DNA from: Lewinella sp041392765
GTDB taxonomy: Bacteria > Bacteroidota > Bacteroidia > Chitinophagales > Saprospiraceae
DNA length: 64,000 nt
NCBI GenBank assembly: GCA_041392765.1
Contig: JAWKLL010000026.1
Location: 14,827-78,826, forward strand
Direction of reading: 5' to 3'
The notes beneath the pieces were generated by a model. It did not search any database. It had not been told where the DNA came from and saw only the letters and a program-made list of their open reading frames with translations. Positions within the stretch are counted from its first letter, which is position 1. Every line of letters starts with the position of its first letter. This document shows, piece after piece, positions 1 through 9,180 of this stretch. Both the position numbers and the translations under genes were made by a program.

Positions 1-447
1 GCCTGTGTTGTAGTAATGGAAATGCAGTAGATACCAGAGTTCGAAGGATTCATTCGTCCAAGCACAATCAACAGTAGGATTATTGGCAATACAGGTTTGA
101 ATAGCTGAATTAAAAGACTGGTCTGAAAAACTATCTTTATCAAATACTATCCACAATTTGTCAACTGTTCTATTTGTTTGTGCCTGCCATTTATCACGTA
201 AAGCGATTGCACTATTGACCAGTGAAACCGTATTATGCCCATTGCCTACGATTTTGAAATCATAAACATCTAACACACCTTTAGGCAAGTCATTTTTAAC
301 AGATTCAAAATAATTTGGCTCTGTTTTTTCTCCCTCACACACAATCAGAAAAAATCTACGCTTAGTTTTTATTTCTTCTAAACGTTTTGATTCCGTTCGC
401 TCGTGTCTTTTCTTAATATGATTGGGTATTTTTACTTTTCTTGCCAT
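1..447 (-). CDS. rloB: RloB-like TOPRIM protein (partial, cut by window edge)
   Basis: The first 149 residues of a basic protein beginning MARKVKIPN; the rest lies beyond base 1. Residues around 35-47 read IVCEGEKTEPNYF, the hallmark glutamate motif of the RloB/AbiLii family, and WIVFDKDSF about 60 residues later supplies the TOPRIM DxD acidic pair. Members are thought to act as toxic nuclease-like effectors of AbiL-type abortive infection. The start codon lies inside the last codons of the upstream ATPase (16-nt overlap, different frame), so the two are translationally coupled. The DNA is clearly more AT-rich than the genes after 2 kb, which fits horizontal acquisition. Family assignment is strong; function is inferred from the family. 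Confidence 0.85.
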   Translation of the reverse strand, partial: MARKVKIPNHIKKRHERTESKRLEEIKTKRRFFLIVCEGEKTEPNYFESVKNDLPKGVLDVYDFKIVGNGHNTVSLVNSAIALRDKWQAQTNRTVDKLWIVFDKDSFSDQSFNSAIQTCIANNPTVDCAWTNESFELWYLLHFHYYNTG

Positions 448-1727
448 TCTGCTACAATTTTAGAAATATCTCCAATGTAAGGAATAGCACCGTATCTGCC
501 CTGTATGTAATCACTTTCAAATGAACGGTCTTTACGAACCTTATTGCCATCTTCTTCTCGATACTCAACTAATGAATATAAATCCGATGCACCATATTTA
601 TCTTTTTCTATAAAATAAATTTGGTCTCTTCGATACTTTCCGTAAGAAAATAAGTTTGTGTCGTGAGTTGAGAAAATTAATTGTGCATTCTTAGGATTGT
701 GTTTTTCAGAATTAAAGAGTCTTGTTAAAGCCAACGTCATTAGTGGATGCAAACTGGAATCAAGCTCGTCAATAACTAATACACCACCATCGTGTAGTAC
801 ATCAAAAATAGGCCCTGATATATTAAATACTTTGTTAGTTCCTGCCGACTCCTGACTACGCATATCAAATTCAATATCATCTACGTTTACATTATCTTTA
901 TTGTACTTTTTGTGTAATGTTTTTATTTTGAAGCGAAAAGCACCTTCAAAGTCTTTGATTAATAATTTGACTAAAGATTCGGGTGCATCTTCTGGAATTC
1001 TTTTTGGACTAAATTTCTCTTTACTCACCGACAGTCCATCAAAGCCTAAATCTAACGTGTCATAAAAGTCCCCTAAAATTTTTGCCGTCCTTTCTTTCTC
1101 TAGCATCTTAAATGTTACCATTTCATAGTTCTCGTGAGTTAGACCTGAAATGGTAATAAAATTATTGAACCAATTCATTATTCTCTTAGCTGTAGCTCCA
1201 TTAAATTGATCTATAATTGATAAAAATAAAGCGTTATTTCTTGTTTTACTTTCAAGGTTTTCTGCTTCTTTAAAAGAAGACGATACTTCTATTCCATCAG
1301 CTTCTCTAACGAATAATAATTTTTCGGCTTTTTTCTTTGATTCAAACAACCACTCACTTACTACTTCCCTATTTGTTACCTCAAATCCATATCTGTATCT
1401 GACATTTAGTATTTCAAATAGAATTTCAAAATAGGATGGGCTATTTTCAGTTTCAGTATTCAACAAGAATGGAGTAACATCTAATGTCTGGGTAGAAGAT
1501 TGGTTAAATGATTGCATGACTATCCTTTTCATTGTGCTCATGGCACGAATGAAGTTTGATTTACCACTCGCATTAGCACCATAAATGATAGCTCCTTTTA
1601 AAAGTGTATGCCTTTCAGAAGTAATTGTATTTGTTTCTTTGTAGTCACTTATACTTGATGCAACTAAGTTCAAAGTCTTTTTTTCACGGAAAGAAAGGAA
1701 GTTTGCGATACTAAACTCTAGCAACAT
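432..1727 (-). CDS. rloA: RloA-like AAA/ABC-type ATPase, defence partner of RloB
   Basis: A 431-aa SMC/ABC-like ATPase of the AAA_21 type. The N-terminus LLEFSIANFLSF is typical of OLD/RloA ATPases. Walker A is GANASGKS at residues 50-57, Walker B VIDELD at about 318-323, and the H-loop is STHD at about 353-356. The insert between them (about 60-310) is poorly conserved, as is usual for sensor ATPases. It is the first gene of a two-gene unit with the downstream RloB-like protein, whose start lies within its 3' end. In AbiL/RloAB systems the ATPase is believed to sense phage and release the TOPRIM partner. The ORF is intact and AT-rich. Related alternatives are PARIS AriA or a Gabija-like ATPase, but the RloB partner decides. 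Confidence 0.88.
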   Translation of the reverse strand: MLLEFSIANFLSFREKKTLNLVASSISDYKETNTITSERHTLLKGAIIYGANASGKSNFIRAMSTMKRIVMQSFNQSSTQTLDVTPFLLNTETENSPSYFEILFEILNVRYRYGFEVTNREVVSEWLFESKKKAEKLLFVREADGIEVSSSFKEAENLESKTRNNALFLSIIDQFNGATAKRIMNWFNNFITISGLTHENYEMVTFKMLEKERTAKILGDFYDTLDLGFDGLSVSKEKFSPKRIPEDAPESLVKLLIKDFEGAFRFKIKTLHKKYNKDNVNVDDIEFDMRSQESAGTNKVFNISGPIFDVLHDGGVLVIDELDSSLHPLMTLALTRLFNSEKHNPKNAQLIFSTHDTNLFSYGKYRRDQIYFIEKDKYGASDLYSLVEYREEDGNKVRKDRSFESDYIQGRYGAIPYIGDISKIVAEWQEK

Positions 1728-1976
1728 AATTGTTTTTTTGAGATTATTTCACAAAAATAAGCATTAAATTTTTATTAATGTCAAATATTGAGATTTTTTC
1801 TCAAAATATTAAAATTCATTTTCTGCATTTTTTAGAAAATAGTTTAAGCTATTGAATTGCCTTAGTAATTTGACGGAAATAACTGATCCCATTTTTTCTG
1901 AAGGCTTGTCATTATAAAGCTAGCAATTATTTTTTCTCGTCATACTATGTATCTTAGCCTCCAAATCTATTTGGGC
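1728..1976. other. AT-rich divergent intergenic region with half of repeat A and a -7-like box
   Basis: Separates the defence pair from the amidohydrolase. Bases 1866-1910 are one arm of repeat family A (AATTTGACGGAAATAACTGA, then TCCCATTTTT), without the second arm. TATCTTAG at 1950-1957 is close to the Bacteroidota -7 box TAnnTTTG on the plus strand and lies just before the preferred start of the next gene. Confidence 0.6.
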
Positions 1977-3692
1977 ATGAAACGCATACATTTCCACTTC
2001 TTAGTAATCATTTTCTTGGGGCTATGGATTTCGGCTTGCACCCCTGCTGCTGAAAAAGCAGACACGGTACTGATCAACGGTCGTTTTTTGACCTTAGACG
2101 ACACCTACCCCGAGGCCAGTGTCGTAGCCATCAAAGGAGGACGCATTGCCGCTATCGGAGGCGATGAACTCTTAGCTATCTGGCAGGGCGATTCCACAAA
2201 AATCATCGACTTGGCGGGGCAGTTTGCTATGCCCGGTTTCATCGAAGGGCATGGCCATTTTTCAGGTTTCGGCTATGGACTGATGAACCTGAATTTTCTG
2301 CATGCCAAAAACTGGGACGAAATTGTAGCGTTGGTTGCTGAAAAAGCTGCTTCCACACCCAAAGGCGAATGGATCAGCGGCAGGGGCTGGCATCAGGAAA
2401 AATGGGAAGTAGCACCCGAATTGGCCATACACGGCTACCCCTCTCATCATACCCTCAGTGCCATGACCAAAGACCATCCGGTAATACTGCGCCATGCCAG
2501 TGGTCATGCCCTCTTTGCCAACGAAGCCGCCATGCGCATAGCCGGTGTCACCGCAGAAACCCCCGATCCACAAGGCGGGCACATTGTGCGCGATGCCCAC
2601 GGGCATCCCATCGGTGTCTTTGAAGAACGCGCCATGGAACTCATCACCGAAGCGTATGCCGCCTGGCGCAACCGCCTCAGTCCCGAGGATTTGGAGCAAG
2701 AATGGCTAAAGGGGGTGCAATTGGCACAACAGGAATGCCTGCGCCACGGTATCACCTCCTTTCAGGATGCCGGCGCCTCCTTTCAAGAAATTGACCGCTA
2801 CCAACGGCTGGCCGAATCGGGTCAACTCAACGTGCGACTTTGGACGATGGTTCGACAAGATTACACCAGCATGAAACAGGGATTGGACAACCGCTTCCCA
2901 ATTATCCACGCTGGCGACCACTTTTTCACCTGCCGCGCTATCAAGACGGAAGTGGATGGGGCGTTAGGGGCTTTCGGTGCCTGGTTGCTGGCACCTTACA
3001 ACGACAAACCCGACTTTATTGGGCAAAACACTACCTTGGTTGAAACCGTGGACAGCATCGCTGGGCTAGCATTAGACAAGGGGATGCAGCTCTGCGTGCA
3101 TGCCATCGGCGACCGAGCCAATCAGGAGGTATTGAATCTGATGGAAAAACGATTCCAACAGGCAGGATCAGGCGACTATCGCTGGCGCATCGAGCATAGC
3201 CAACACTTGGATACCACCGATATACCCCGCTTTGCGCAATTAGGGGTCATTGCTAGCATGCAAGCCATCCACTGCACCTCTGATGCTCCTTTTGTGGAAG
3301 ACCGCTTGGGTTACGAACGCGCCCGCACAGGTGCCTACCCTTGGCGTAGCTTACTGGATGTAGGGGCCGTGGTCACCAACGGCACCGACGTTCCCGTGGA
3401 AGAGATCGACCCGTTGGCCAGCCTTTATGCCTCCGTTACCCGCAAACGACCCGACACGGGTATGGCGTTTTTCCCCGAGCAAGCCATGACCCGCATGGAA
3501 GCCCTACACTCCTACACAACCGCCAATGCGTTTGCCGCTTTTGAAGAGGAAGTAAAAGGCACGCTCGCGGTAGGCAAACTTGCCGACATCGTCGTGTGGG
3601 ATACGCCCTTGCACACCTGCACCGATGAGGAACTGTTGACGGCCAAGCCACTCCAAGTTTTTGTACACGGACAGCTACAATACCCACAATGA
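1977..3692 (+). CDS. YtcJ-like amidohydrolase family 3 lipoprotein
   Basis: A 571-aa zinc-dependent amidohydrolase of the Amidohydro_3/YtcJ group, which hydrolyse imides, carbamates or N-acyl compounds of unknown identity. Seen: a lipoprotein signal (LGLWISAC, lipobox Cys about 21), the opening beta-sandwich with DTVLINGRFLTLD, the metal-binding GHGHF motif, the IEHSQHL histidine motif and the late GTDVPVEEIDP aspartate strand. A longer ORF begins at 1947, but that start overlaps the -7 box at 1950-1957 and would bury the signal peptide; ATG 1977 begins directly with MKRIHFHFLV. Its stop overlaps the next start (ATGA at 3689-3692), so the pair is probably co-translated. Substrate unknown. Confidence 0.9.
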   Translation: MKRIHFHFLVIIFLGLWISACTPAAEKADTVLINGRFLTLDDTYPEASVVAIKGGRIAAIGGDELLAIWQGDSTKIIDLAGQFAMPGFIEGHGHFSGFGYGLMNLNFLHAKNWDEIVALVAEKAASTPKGEWISGRGWHQEKWEVAPELAIHGYPSHHTLSAMTKDHPVILRHASGHALFANEAAMRIAGVTAETPDPQGGHIVRDAHGHPIGVFEERAMELITEAYAAWRNRLSPEDLEQEWLKGVQLAQQECLRHGITSFQDAGASFQEIDRYQRLAESGQLNVRLWTMVRQDYTSMKQGLDNRFPIIHAGDHFFTCRAIKTEVDGALGAFGAWLLAPYNDKPDFIGQNTTLVETVDSIAGLALDKGMQLCVHAIGDRANQEVLNLMEKRFQQAGSGDYRWRIEHSQHLDTTDIPRFAQLGVIASMQAIHCTSDAPFVEDRLGYERARTGAYPWRSLLDVGAVVTNGTDVPVEEIDPLASLYASVTRKRPDTGMAFFPEQAMTRMEALHSYTTANAFAAFEEEVKGTLAVGKLADIVVWDTPLHTCTDEELLTAKPLQVFVHGQLQYPQ

Positions 3693-5467
3693 TTCGCTTC
3701 ACCATGAAAGCTATTTTCCTTTGCCTGCTATGGATCGCAACCGCGCCCTTATATGCCCAGTTGTGGTACGAAGATGTAGCCGATTGGTACAATATCAACC
3801 ACCGCTTCAATGCTTTCAATTTAGGTGGCGGTGTCAGTTTTCGCGATTTCGACGGCGACGGGTGGGATGATATTACGATGGGCACTGCCGTTGGTGAAAA
3901 CATAAAATTCTACCGAAACATGGGCAGTTTCTTTGTGGCATTGCCCCCTTTGGTTCCCCTGCAAGAGGAAGTAAAACAAGTGCTTTGGGCGGATATTGAC
4001 AACGATGGTGATCAAGATCTCTTCGTAGCCACCTGGGATGGGCTGAACCGACTGTACGAGCAGACGTCCCCTCTCCAATTCACGGACATTACTTTAGCTG
4101 CGGGGTTGCCCTCCTTTATTTCTCGTACCTACGGTGCCACCTTCGGCGACTACGACCGCGATGGTTGGTTGGATTTATACTTTGGGTTGCGCATCCCTTT
4201 TATGCCCGAAAACAACCAACATTTGTTGTTTAGGAACAACGGCAATGGCACTTTCACCAACACCACCGATGCCGCTCAAACTGCCGACACTGGGGGCTTG
4301 CCTTTTTGTTCCGTTTTTGTTGATTACAACAACGATGGTTGGCCGGATATTTATACCTCGCACGACCGTTTCTTTACCACCAATACCTTGCTGGAAAACA
4401 ATGGCGATGGCACTTTTTCACAAGCAGGCCCTGCCGCCCAAGCAGATATTGCGATTGATGCCATGTCGGTTTCGGTAGCGGATTACAACAACGATGGATA
4501 CTTGGATATTTACTGTACCAACATCCCTGATGGCAACGCTCTGCTGCACAACAATGGCCCGGATGACCAAGGGCAGTACACTTTCACAGAAAGAGGGATT
4601 GCAGCTGGGGTCGGCTTCTTTGGTAACGCCTGGGGCGCCAGTTGGTTAGATGCTGACAACGACGGCTGGTTGGATTTGTACGTGAGCGGAGCAGATGCCG
4701 GCACTACAGTTAACTCGGCTGCTTTTTACAAAAACGAACAAGATGATACCTTCAGCCAACCGATGATCGGTTTCTCCGGCGATACCGTTATTTCTCATGC
4801 CAACGCCGTCGGCGACTTCAACAATGATGGTGCCACTGATATTTTGGTTTGCAATACCTACCCCTACTATTCCCAACTATGGAGCAGCGAACCCACCGAT
4901 AATCATTGGATCAAAATACGGCTGGAAGGTACATTTAGTAATCGGGATGCCATTGGAACACGCCTTCTTTGCTATGCCAATGGCCACTTTCAGCAACGTT
5001 ATACCCAAACCGCTACCAGCTTCTTGGGGCAACATACGGCAACAGAACACTTGGGGGTTGGCTCAGCCGAAATCGTGGATTCTTTAGTTATTATATGGCC
5101 GTCGGGATTAGAGGAGCGGTATTACGAACTGGCAACCAACGTGCGGTATTCCCTACGCGAAGGCAGTACCGCTGGCGACCCACCTCTTCCCGACCCATGG
5201 AATACCCCCGAAGTCATTACACATCAACAGGAAACTCCCCCTGCCAAACCTGCTTTGTTTCCCATTCCCGCTACTTCGGTTATTCATTGCCACAACCCGA
5301 CCCCCGAAGACCTCATCTTGCGCTGTACCAACCTCTCGGGGCAACTGTTATTTACAACTACCGTTCCGCAGTACGCCAATACGAGCATACCCATAGCACA
5401 CCTGCCAGCGGGCATCTATTATTTCCAAAGTGATAGCGGTATCCGTTGGAAATGGGTAAAACTTTAA
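3689..5467 (+). CDS. Secreted VCBS/FG-GAP repeat protein with ASPIC/UnbV domain and T9SS tail
   Basis: A 592-aa exported beta-propeller-like protein. Seen: a signal peptide (cleavage near YAQ/LWYED; a second possible start is ATG 3704), at least six calcium-binding repeats of the DxDxDGxxD type (DFDGDGWDD, DIDNDGDQD, DYDRDGWLD, DYNNDGWPD, DYNNDGYLD, DADNDGWLD), then an ASPIC/UnbV domain (NHWIKIRLEGT ... GSAEIVDSLVIIWPSG). The last 75 residues form a type IX sorting domain (ALFPIPATS ... LPAGIYYFQ). The protein is therefore expected at the cell surface or outside. The ATGA overlap couples it to the amidohydrolase, an uncommon pairing. It ends 3 bases from the convergent DUF4097 gene. Function beyond adhesion or scaffold is not known. 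Confidence 0.88.
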   Translation: MIRFTMKAIFLCLLWIATAPLYAQLWYEDVADWYNINHRFNAFNLGGGVSFRDFDGDGWDDITMGTAVGENIKFYRNMGSFFVALPPLVPLQEEVKQVLWADIDNDGDQDLFVATWDGLNRLYEQTSPLQFTDITLAAGLPSFISRTYGATFGDYDRDGWLDLYFGLRIPFMPENNQHLLFRNNGNGTFTNTTDAAQTADTGGLPFCSVFVDYNNDGWPDIYTSHDRFFTTNTLLENNGDGTFSQAGPAAQADIAIDAMSVSVADYNNDGYLDIYCTNIPDGNALLHNNGPDDQGQYTFTERGIAAGVGFFGNAWGASWLDADNDGWLDLYVSGADAGTTVNSAAFYKNEQDDTFSQPMIGFSGDTVISHANAVGDFNNDGATDILVCNTYPYYSQLWSSEPTDNHWIKIRLEGTFSNRDAIGTRLLCYANGHFQQRYTQTATSFLGQHTATEHLGVGSAEIVDSLVIIWPSGLEERYYELATNVRYSLREGSTAGDPPLPDPWNTPEVITHQQETPPAKPALFPIPATSVIHCHNPTPEDLILRCTNLSGQLLFTTTVPQYANTSIPIAHLPAGIYYFQSDSGIRWKWVKL

Positions 5468-5470
5468 GCT

Positions 5471-6390
5471 CTAAAATTTCAATCCCCCTTTGGGTGTTTT
5501 TTCCACATGCACATCACCAAAGGCGACGCTGATGGTAATGGTAGGAAAACTCTCCATACGCTGGGGTTTGAATTGCACCTTTTCACCTCTGGTGTATTCT
5601 CTAAGGCCAAGAGGCGCAGGTTGTCGGGCGTATTCACGCTGCCGTGCGTGCTGGTGAGGCTGTAAGCAAACAATTCCGGGTGATCGCCATAAAGATGTAC
5701 TTCCGATTTCTCGGCGCTGATGTCCATACCGAGTAGCCCGCTGGTCGGTTGCAAGCGCAAGATGCCGTACTGGGCATTGATCTGGTAGTGCCCCGCTATC
5801 TCGTAGAGCGTCACATCCGAGCGGCGTGCGTTGATGGTCACGTTACCGTCGATTTTTTCGCCCACAATATCACCGAATCGGCTACGGATATCCAAGAGGC
5901 CCTTTACATTATCGATATCTATTTGACTGTACTCCCCAAAGATGCGCAAGCGGTTTGTCAAGTTGGAGATATTAGCCGCACCAAAATAGTTTTTGACATA
6001 GACCGGGCAATCCTCCGGAAGCGTGATATGATAGGTTACAGACAGCACCGAGGCCGTTTGGGTGTCACCACCAAACCGGTAGTTGCGCAGATAGATTTTG
6101 TTTTTTATCCGTTGTGCCACAAAATTCACCGTTTCCATATCAGCCTCTGCCACCTCCCTTTTAGGATGCTTGGCACTGATTTCCAACCGAACGCTGATTT
6201 GGGGTTTTTGCCAAGTTTCTACAAAAATTTCTGCCTTTTGCCCCTCTACATTTACCTCGTAGCCGGTTTGGTAATTAAAGGTTTTCTCTACTACTTTGGT
6301 CACCACCTGCACCACCTCTTGAGCCATCAACCCCGCAGTAGCCAAGGAGAACACCCACAACAAAGCCATTCCTCTCAAAAAGATTTGCAT
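5471..6390 (-). CDS. DUF4097-like beta-helix protein at the end of an ECF sigma operon (one frameshift)
   Basis: Exported protein of about 306 aa with a signal peptide (LATAGLMAQ) and repeating short beta strands such as IDNVKGLLDIRSRFGD and INARRSDVTLYEIAG, typical of the DUF4097/GIN-domain superfamily of cell-envelope proteins. The open frame runs to 5479, but its last 45 residues lose the pattern. Shifting frame near 5595-5612 restores a family-like end (FPTITISVAFGDVHV ... GGLKF) with a TAG at 5471. It follows the anti-sigma gene by 4 bases, so it is the third gene of the sigma operon. In Bacteroidota such genes commonly sit with ECF sigma/anti-sigma pairs, suggesting an envelope-stress target or modulator (inference). 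Confidence 0.75.
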
Positions 6391-6394
6391 CAGC

Positions 6395-7003
6395 CTATAT
6401 CAGTTCTATGATTTGACGATAAATATCGGTGCGTTCGCGCTCAATATCGGCCATTTGCCGCACCAATTGCGGGTCTTTGCCGTAGTTGCGCAGCATATCC
6501 TCCACGTCTTTGTGAGCCATGGTGAGTTCCTCATACTCCGCCTTGAGCTTATTGACAACCGGGTTGTCTATCTGCCCCAACATAGCCTCCAATCGATCGA
6601 AAGTGTCTTCATCCGTATTCCAATCCACTGCTACATCAAAGGCATGCACCGTTTCTTGTGCGTACTGAATCGATACGAGAGGCGATGGTTCGCGGGTTAT
6701 CCACCAGCCTGCCACTGCCAATACCGCTACCGATGCAGCCACTGCCCCCCAGCGGCGGTACTGGCGCAACTTCACCACCCGCACTTGCTGACTATCCAAC
6801 TCTTTGGCCAAGGCATTCCACACCTTGGCTGGAGGCGTATGCCCCGGCAACTCCTGAATGGCATCCTGCAAAGCTCCCTCATCAGGTGTTGCTTGTCCTA
6901 TCCCATCGGCTATGCGTTGCCACAAGCCCTCCGGAGGCATGTAGGTGGGCAACTGTTGCAGTGCACTTGCCAGTGTGTTCCTGTTTTTTTCCATTGGTTG
7001 CAT
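6395..7003 (-). CDS. Putative anti-sigma factor with one transmembrane helix
   Basis: 202 aa. No zinc-finger motif is visible, so the call rests on context and topology. Two tandem imperfect repeats make the N-terminus: LPTYMPPEGLWQRIADGI and, 36 residues on, LPGHTPPAKVWNALAKEL. A transmembrane helix (AVAASVAVLAVAGWWI, about 86-101) follows, then an acidic helical periplasmic part (about 110-202) with coiled-coil character. Cytoplasmic N-terminus plus single helix plus periplasmic domain is the usual anti-sigma plan. It starts 15 bases after the sigma gene and ends 4 bases before the DUF4097 gene. Met4 (6994) is an alternative start. Confidence 0.7.
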   Translation of the reverse strand: MQPMEKNRNTLASALQQLPTYMPPEGLWQRIADGIGQATPDEGALQDAIQELPGHTPPAKVWNALAKELDSQQVRVVKLRQYRRWGAVAASVAVLAVAGWWITREPSPLVSIQYAQETVHAFDVAVDWNTDEDTFDRLEAMLGQIDNPVVNKLKAEYEELTMAHKDVEDMLRNYGKDPQLVRQMADIERERTDIYRQIIELI

Positions 7004-7018
7004 AGTTATTTGGCAGTA

Positions 7019-7549
7019 CTATCTGTAGTCGGCCAGTGCATGGCGCAACTTCTTTTTCGCATAAAACAATTGAGATTTGGAAGTGCCCACCGAAATATCC
7101 AACAATTCAGCTACCTCCTGGTGCGAGTATCCCTCTACCTCTATCATCACGAACACCGTCCGGTAGCCTGGCGGCAATTGCTGAATCGCCCGTTCCAAAT
7201 AATCGGCCTCAATATGATGCCCCCAATCCAGCACTTGATCTTTATGGTGATGCTCCTCCAGCGACTCCGTTTTCAGCTCTTTGCGCACCTTCGACAAGGC
7301 CGTCCGCACTACAATCGTTTTTATCCAAGCCCCCAAAGTAGATTCCTTGCGAAAAGTAGCCAAATGCCTAAATATCTTCAGGAACGCCTCTTGCAGCACA
7401 TCATTGGCCACATCAAAATCAGCAGTAATCCGATAGGCAGCCGTGTACATGGCACGCGCATACCGGTCATACAATTCCTTTTGTGCCAACCGGTCATCGG
7501 CCAAGCATGCCTCTATCAGTTCCGATTCCGTCATAACTGCTGTTGTCAT
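7019..7549 (-). CDS. ECF-type RNA polymerase sigma factor
   Basis: A 176-aa sigma-70 family factor of the extracytoplasmic-function group. Region 2 is visible as AQKELYDRYARAMYTAAYRI ... DVLQEAFLKIFRHL, with the core-binding and -10-recognition helices. Region 4 is LPPGYRTVFVMIEVEGYSHQ ... SVGTSKSQLFYAKKKLR, a helix-turn-helix for the -35 element. No region 1.1 or 3, as expected. First gene of a three-gene operon with the membrane anti-sigma and the DUF4097 protein, so it probably answers an envelope signal and may autoregulate. Confidence 0.93.
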   Translation of the reverse strand: MTTAVMTESELIEACLADDRLAQKELYDRYARAMYTAAYRITADFDVANDVLQEAFLKIFRHLATFRKESTLGAWIKTIVVRTALSKVRKELKTESLEEHHHKDQVLDWGHHIEADYLERAIQQLPPGYRTVFVMIEVEGYSHQEVAELLDISVGTSKSQLFYAKKKLRHALADYR

Positions 7550-8109
7550 CCATTGCGTGGTTTAACCCCTTCCCTCTGTATTTTGTACCAAGAAGAGAAT
7601 GATGAGGGGCCTCCCCCTAACGGGGTCGCTATGCTGCGTAGCTAAGAGCATATCTAAATTCCTCTGGTTGAGCGAAAGCGAGTCAATTTTTTTCTGTTTA
7701 AGGCAGAAAGCGCAGTCGATGCTGGAAACATCGGCGAGCATTTCTAACGAAGAACAGGACAAAATTGGTCGCTTGCAGCCAATTAAAGGAATTTTAGACA
7801 TGCTCTAACCGCCCTACGGGCTGGCTCGGCAAAACCGCGCCACTACTCCGCAGCTAGGCCGAAAGCAACCTTCAGCACGCTATCCGCATCCCCTACAAAA
7901 AAGCACCCGGGTGGACTATCTTTCGTAGTTCAAAAGTATAGACACCCCGCTGCAAAGAACGGTTGTATGAGGGAGATATTTTCTAAAAAGCTAGTAGGGA
8001 CGGATAAATAAACTGTTCAATTAATCGCCTAAAAAATTGAACAGTTTATTTCCGTCAAATTAAATGACAAAAAGAGGCGTATGAAACAAAATTCAACCTC
8101 CTCTAAAAC
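7550..8109. repeat. Gene-free stretch with repeat B1 and a short repeat A
   Basis: Holds a GC-rich fragment at 7598-7642 (CCCCTAACGGGGTCGCTATG type); repeat B1 at 7643-7807, whose ends TAAGAGCATATCTAAATT and TTTTAGACATGCTCTAA are inverted copies; a second GC-rich palindromic segment at about 7808-7900; and a short repeat A at 7997-8061 (GGGACGGATAAATAAACTG ... TTTATTTCCGTCAAATT) able to form a hairpin through TTGAACAG/CTGTTCAA. No coding frame with protein-like composition was found; short ORFs over the repeat are chance. Confidence 0.75.
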
Positions 8110-8244
8110 CTAATCCTCCTCTTCCGTATCGGGGTCAGAAGAAGGAGCTGAGCCAATTTTGTAAACCAAATAACCGATCCCTACCAAAATGTGGAGGATC
8201 ACGATAGCTGCAATGACGTAGAGGAGGGTATTACTTTCGCCCAT
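8110..8244 (-). CDS. 44-aa single-pass membrane peptide
   Basis: A small ORF, too short for most gene callers, coding for 44 residues: MGESN, a hydrophobic helix LLYVIAAIVILHILVGIGYL (residues 6-26), a short basic turn (VYKIG) and an acidic tail ending DTEEED. The polarity and clean helix look genuine, and it lies alone between a repeat block and the patatin gene. It resembles small membrane peptides often found in Bacteroidota genomes, but I cannot name a family. The stop is TAG at 8110-8112. Confidence 0.6.
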   Translation of the reverse strand: MGESNTLLYVIAAIVILHILVGIGYLVYKIGSAPSSDPDTEEED

Positions 8245-8297
8245 GTTCTTTTTTTTACAAAAATAAAGATGCCAATACCCTGCTTATATGATCTATA

Positions 8298-9088
8298 TCA
8301 CAAAGTAGGCTGCAACTGCTTAAATTTATCGAGTGCCTCTTGTATTTCCGGCAACTTGGCCTTGGTTGCCTCATAGCCAACATTCATCATTTCCTCAAAC
8401 TTATTGAACTGGAAAATGCTGTATTCTCCTATTTTCTTGGGTTCAATGACGACATGACACAGCTTAGCTTCTTGTGCTGTATTGGCTACGATAGCCAATT
8501 CAAAACTGCGGTAAGTGACTGCCACGGTACTCGACAGTTCTTTTTGTCCGTCCACGTTTTAGGAATGAGATTCACACCGATAATGATATCCGCATCGTGA
8601 ATAAGCGCACTCACAGGCATATTACACAGCAGGCCGCCATCCACATAAAGGCTGCCATCCATTTCAACTGGCTGAAACACAAAGGGTATGCTACTCGAAG
8701 CAATGACGGGGTCAAATAACGTTCCTTCGCTCCTAAACTCCACACTACCAGTATTTAAGTTGGTCATGCATACGAACAACTTTTTCTGAAGTACATTAAA
8801 GCTATCTTCAGGAATGACTTCCGCCAACCGTTCTCGTATGTAGGTCAATTTGCCTAAACCACCGTTGGGTAACCCAATAGTAACTAACTTTAAAAAATTA
8901 CTATCGCGGATGACTTTCTCCATATCTGCCGAAGTAAGACCTGCCGCATACATAGCACCTACTATCGACCCTGCGCTAGTCCCTGCTACCACGGTGGGGG
9001 CAATACCCGCTTCCTCCAATGCCTTGATAACCCCAATATGGGCAAACCCTCTAGCGCCTCCTCCTGAAAAACTAATTCCTATTCTCAT
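8298..9088 (-). CDS. Patatin-like phospholipase (one frameshift)
   Basis: About 263 aa once joined. The patatin Ser-Asp dyad is present: the oxyanion loop SGGGARG (residues 8-14), the nucleophile elbow GTSAG with Ser38, and the catalytic DGG with Asp150. Predicted to hydrolyse acyl esters of phospholipids; cytoplasmic or membrane-associated, with no signal peptide. After VNLIPKTWTD, near 8535, the frame shifts in a run of five A bases (minus strand). The second frame continues smoothly as KELSSTVAVTYRSFELA and ends LDKFKQLQPTL at 8298. The shift is probably a sequencing indel. It stands alone, with repeat A3 upstream. Confidence 0.88.
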
Positions 9089-9180
9089 TACTGTTGTTTG
9101 AATTTAATAAAACACCCATAGAGAATGGCTGGTTGCGCGGAAACTTGTTTTTTATCACCGAAATCTGTCTAAGGTTCTTA

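Noticed and set aside
2262..2921. Several frames of 71-145 aa overlapping the amidohydrolase
   Set aside because: Shadows of a gene with intact metal-binding motifs.
5749..6411. A 220-aa plus-strand frame opposite the DUF4097 gene
   Set aside because: No start context or motif; the opposite strand has a signal peptide and operon context.
6413..7645. A 410-aa open frame on the plus strand opposite the sigma and anti-sigma genes
   Set aside because: His/Leu/Arg-rich shadow of two well-supported minus-strand genes; no domain or signal is recognisable.
7599..7808. Short ORFs spanning repeat B1 on both strands
   Set aside because: They follow the palindrome's symmetry and do not persist in the same frame in B2 or B3.
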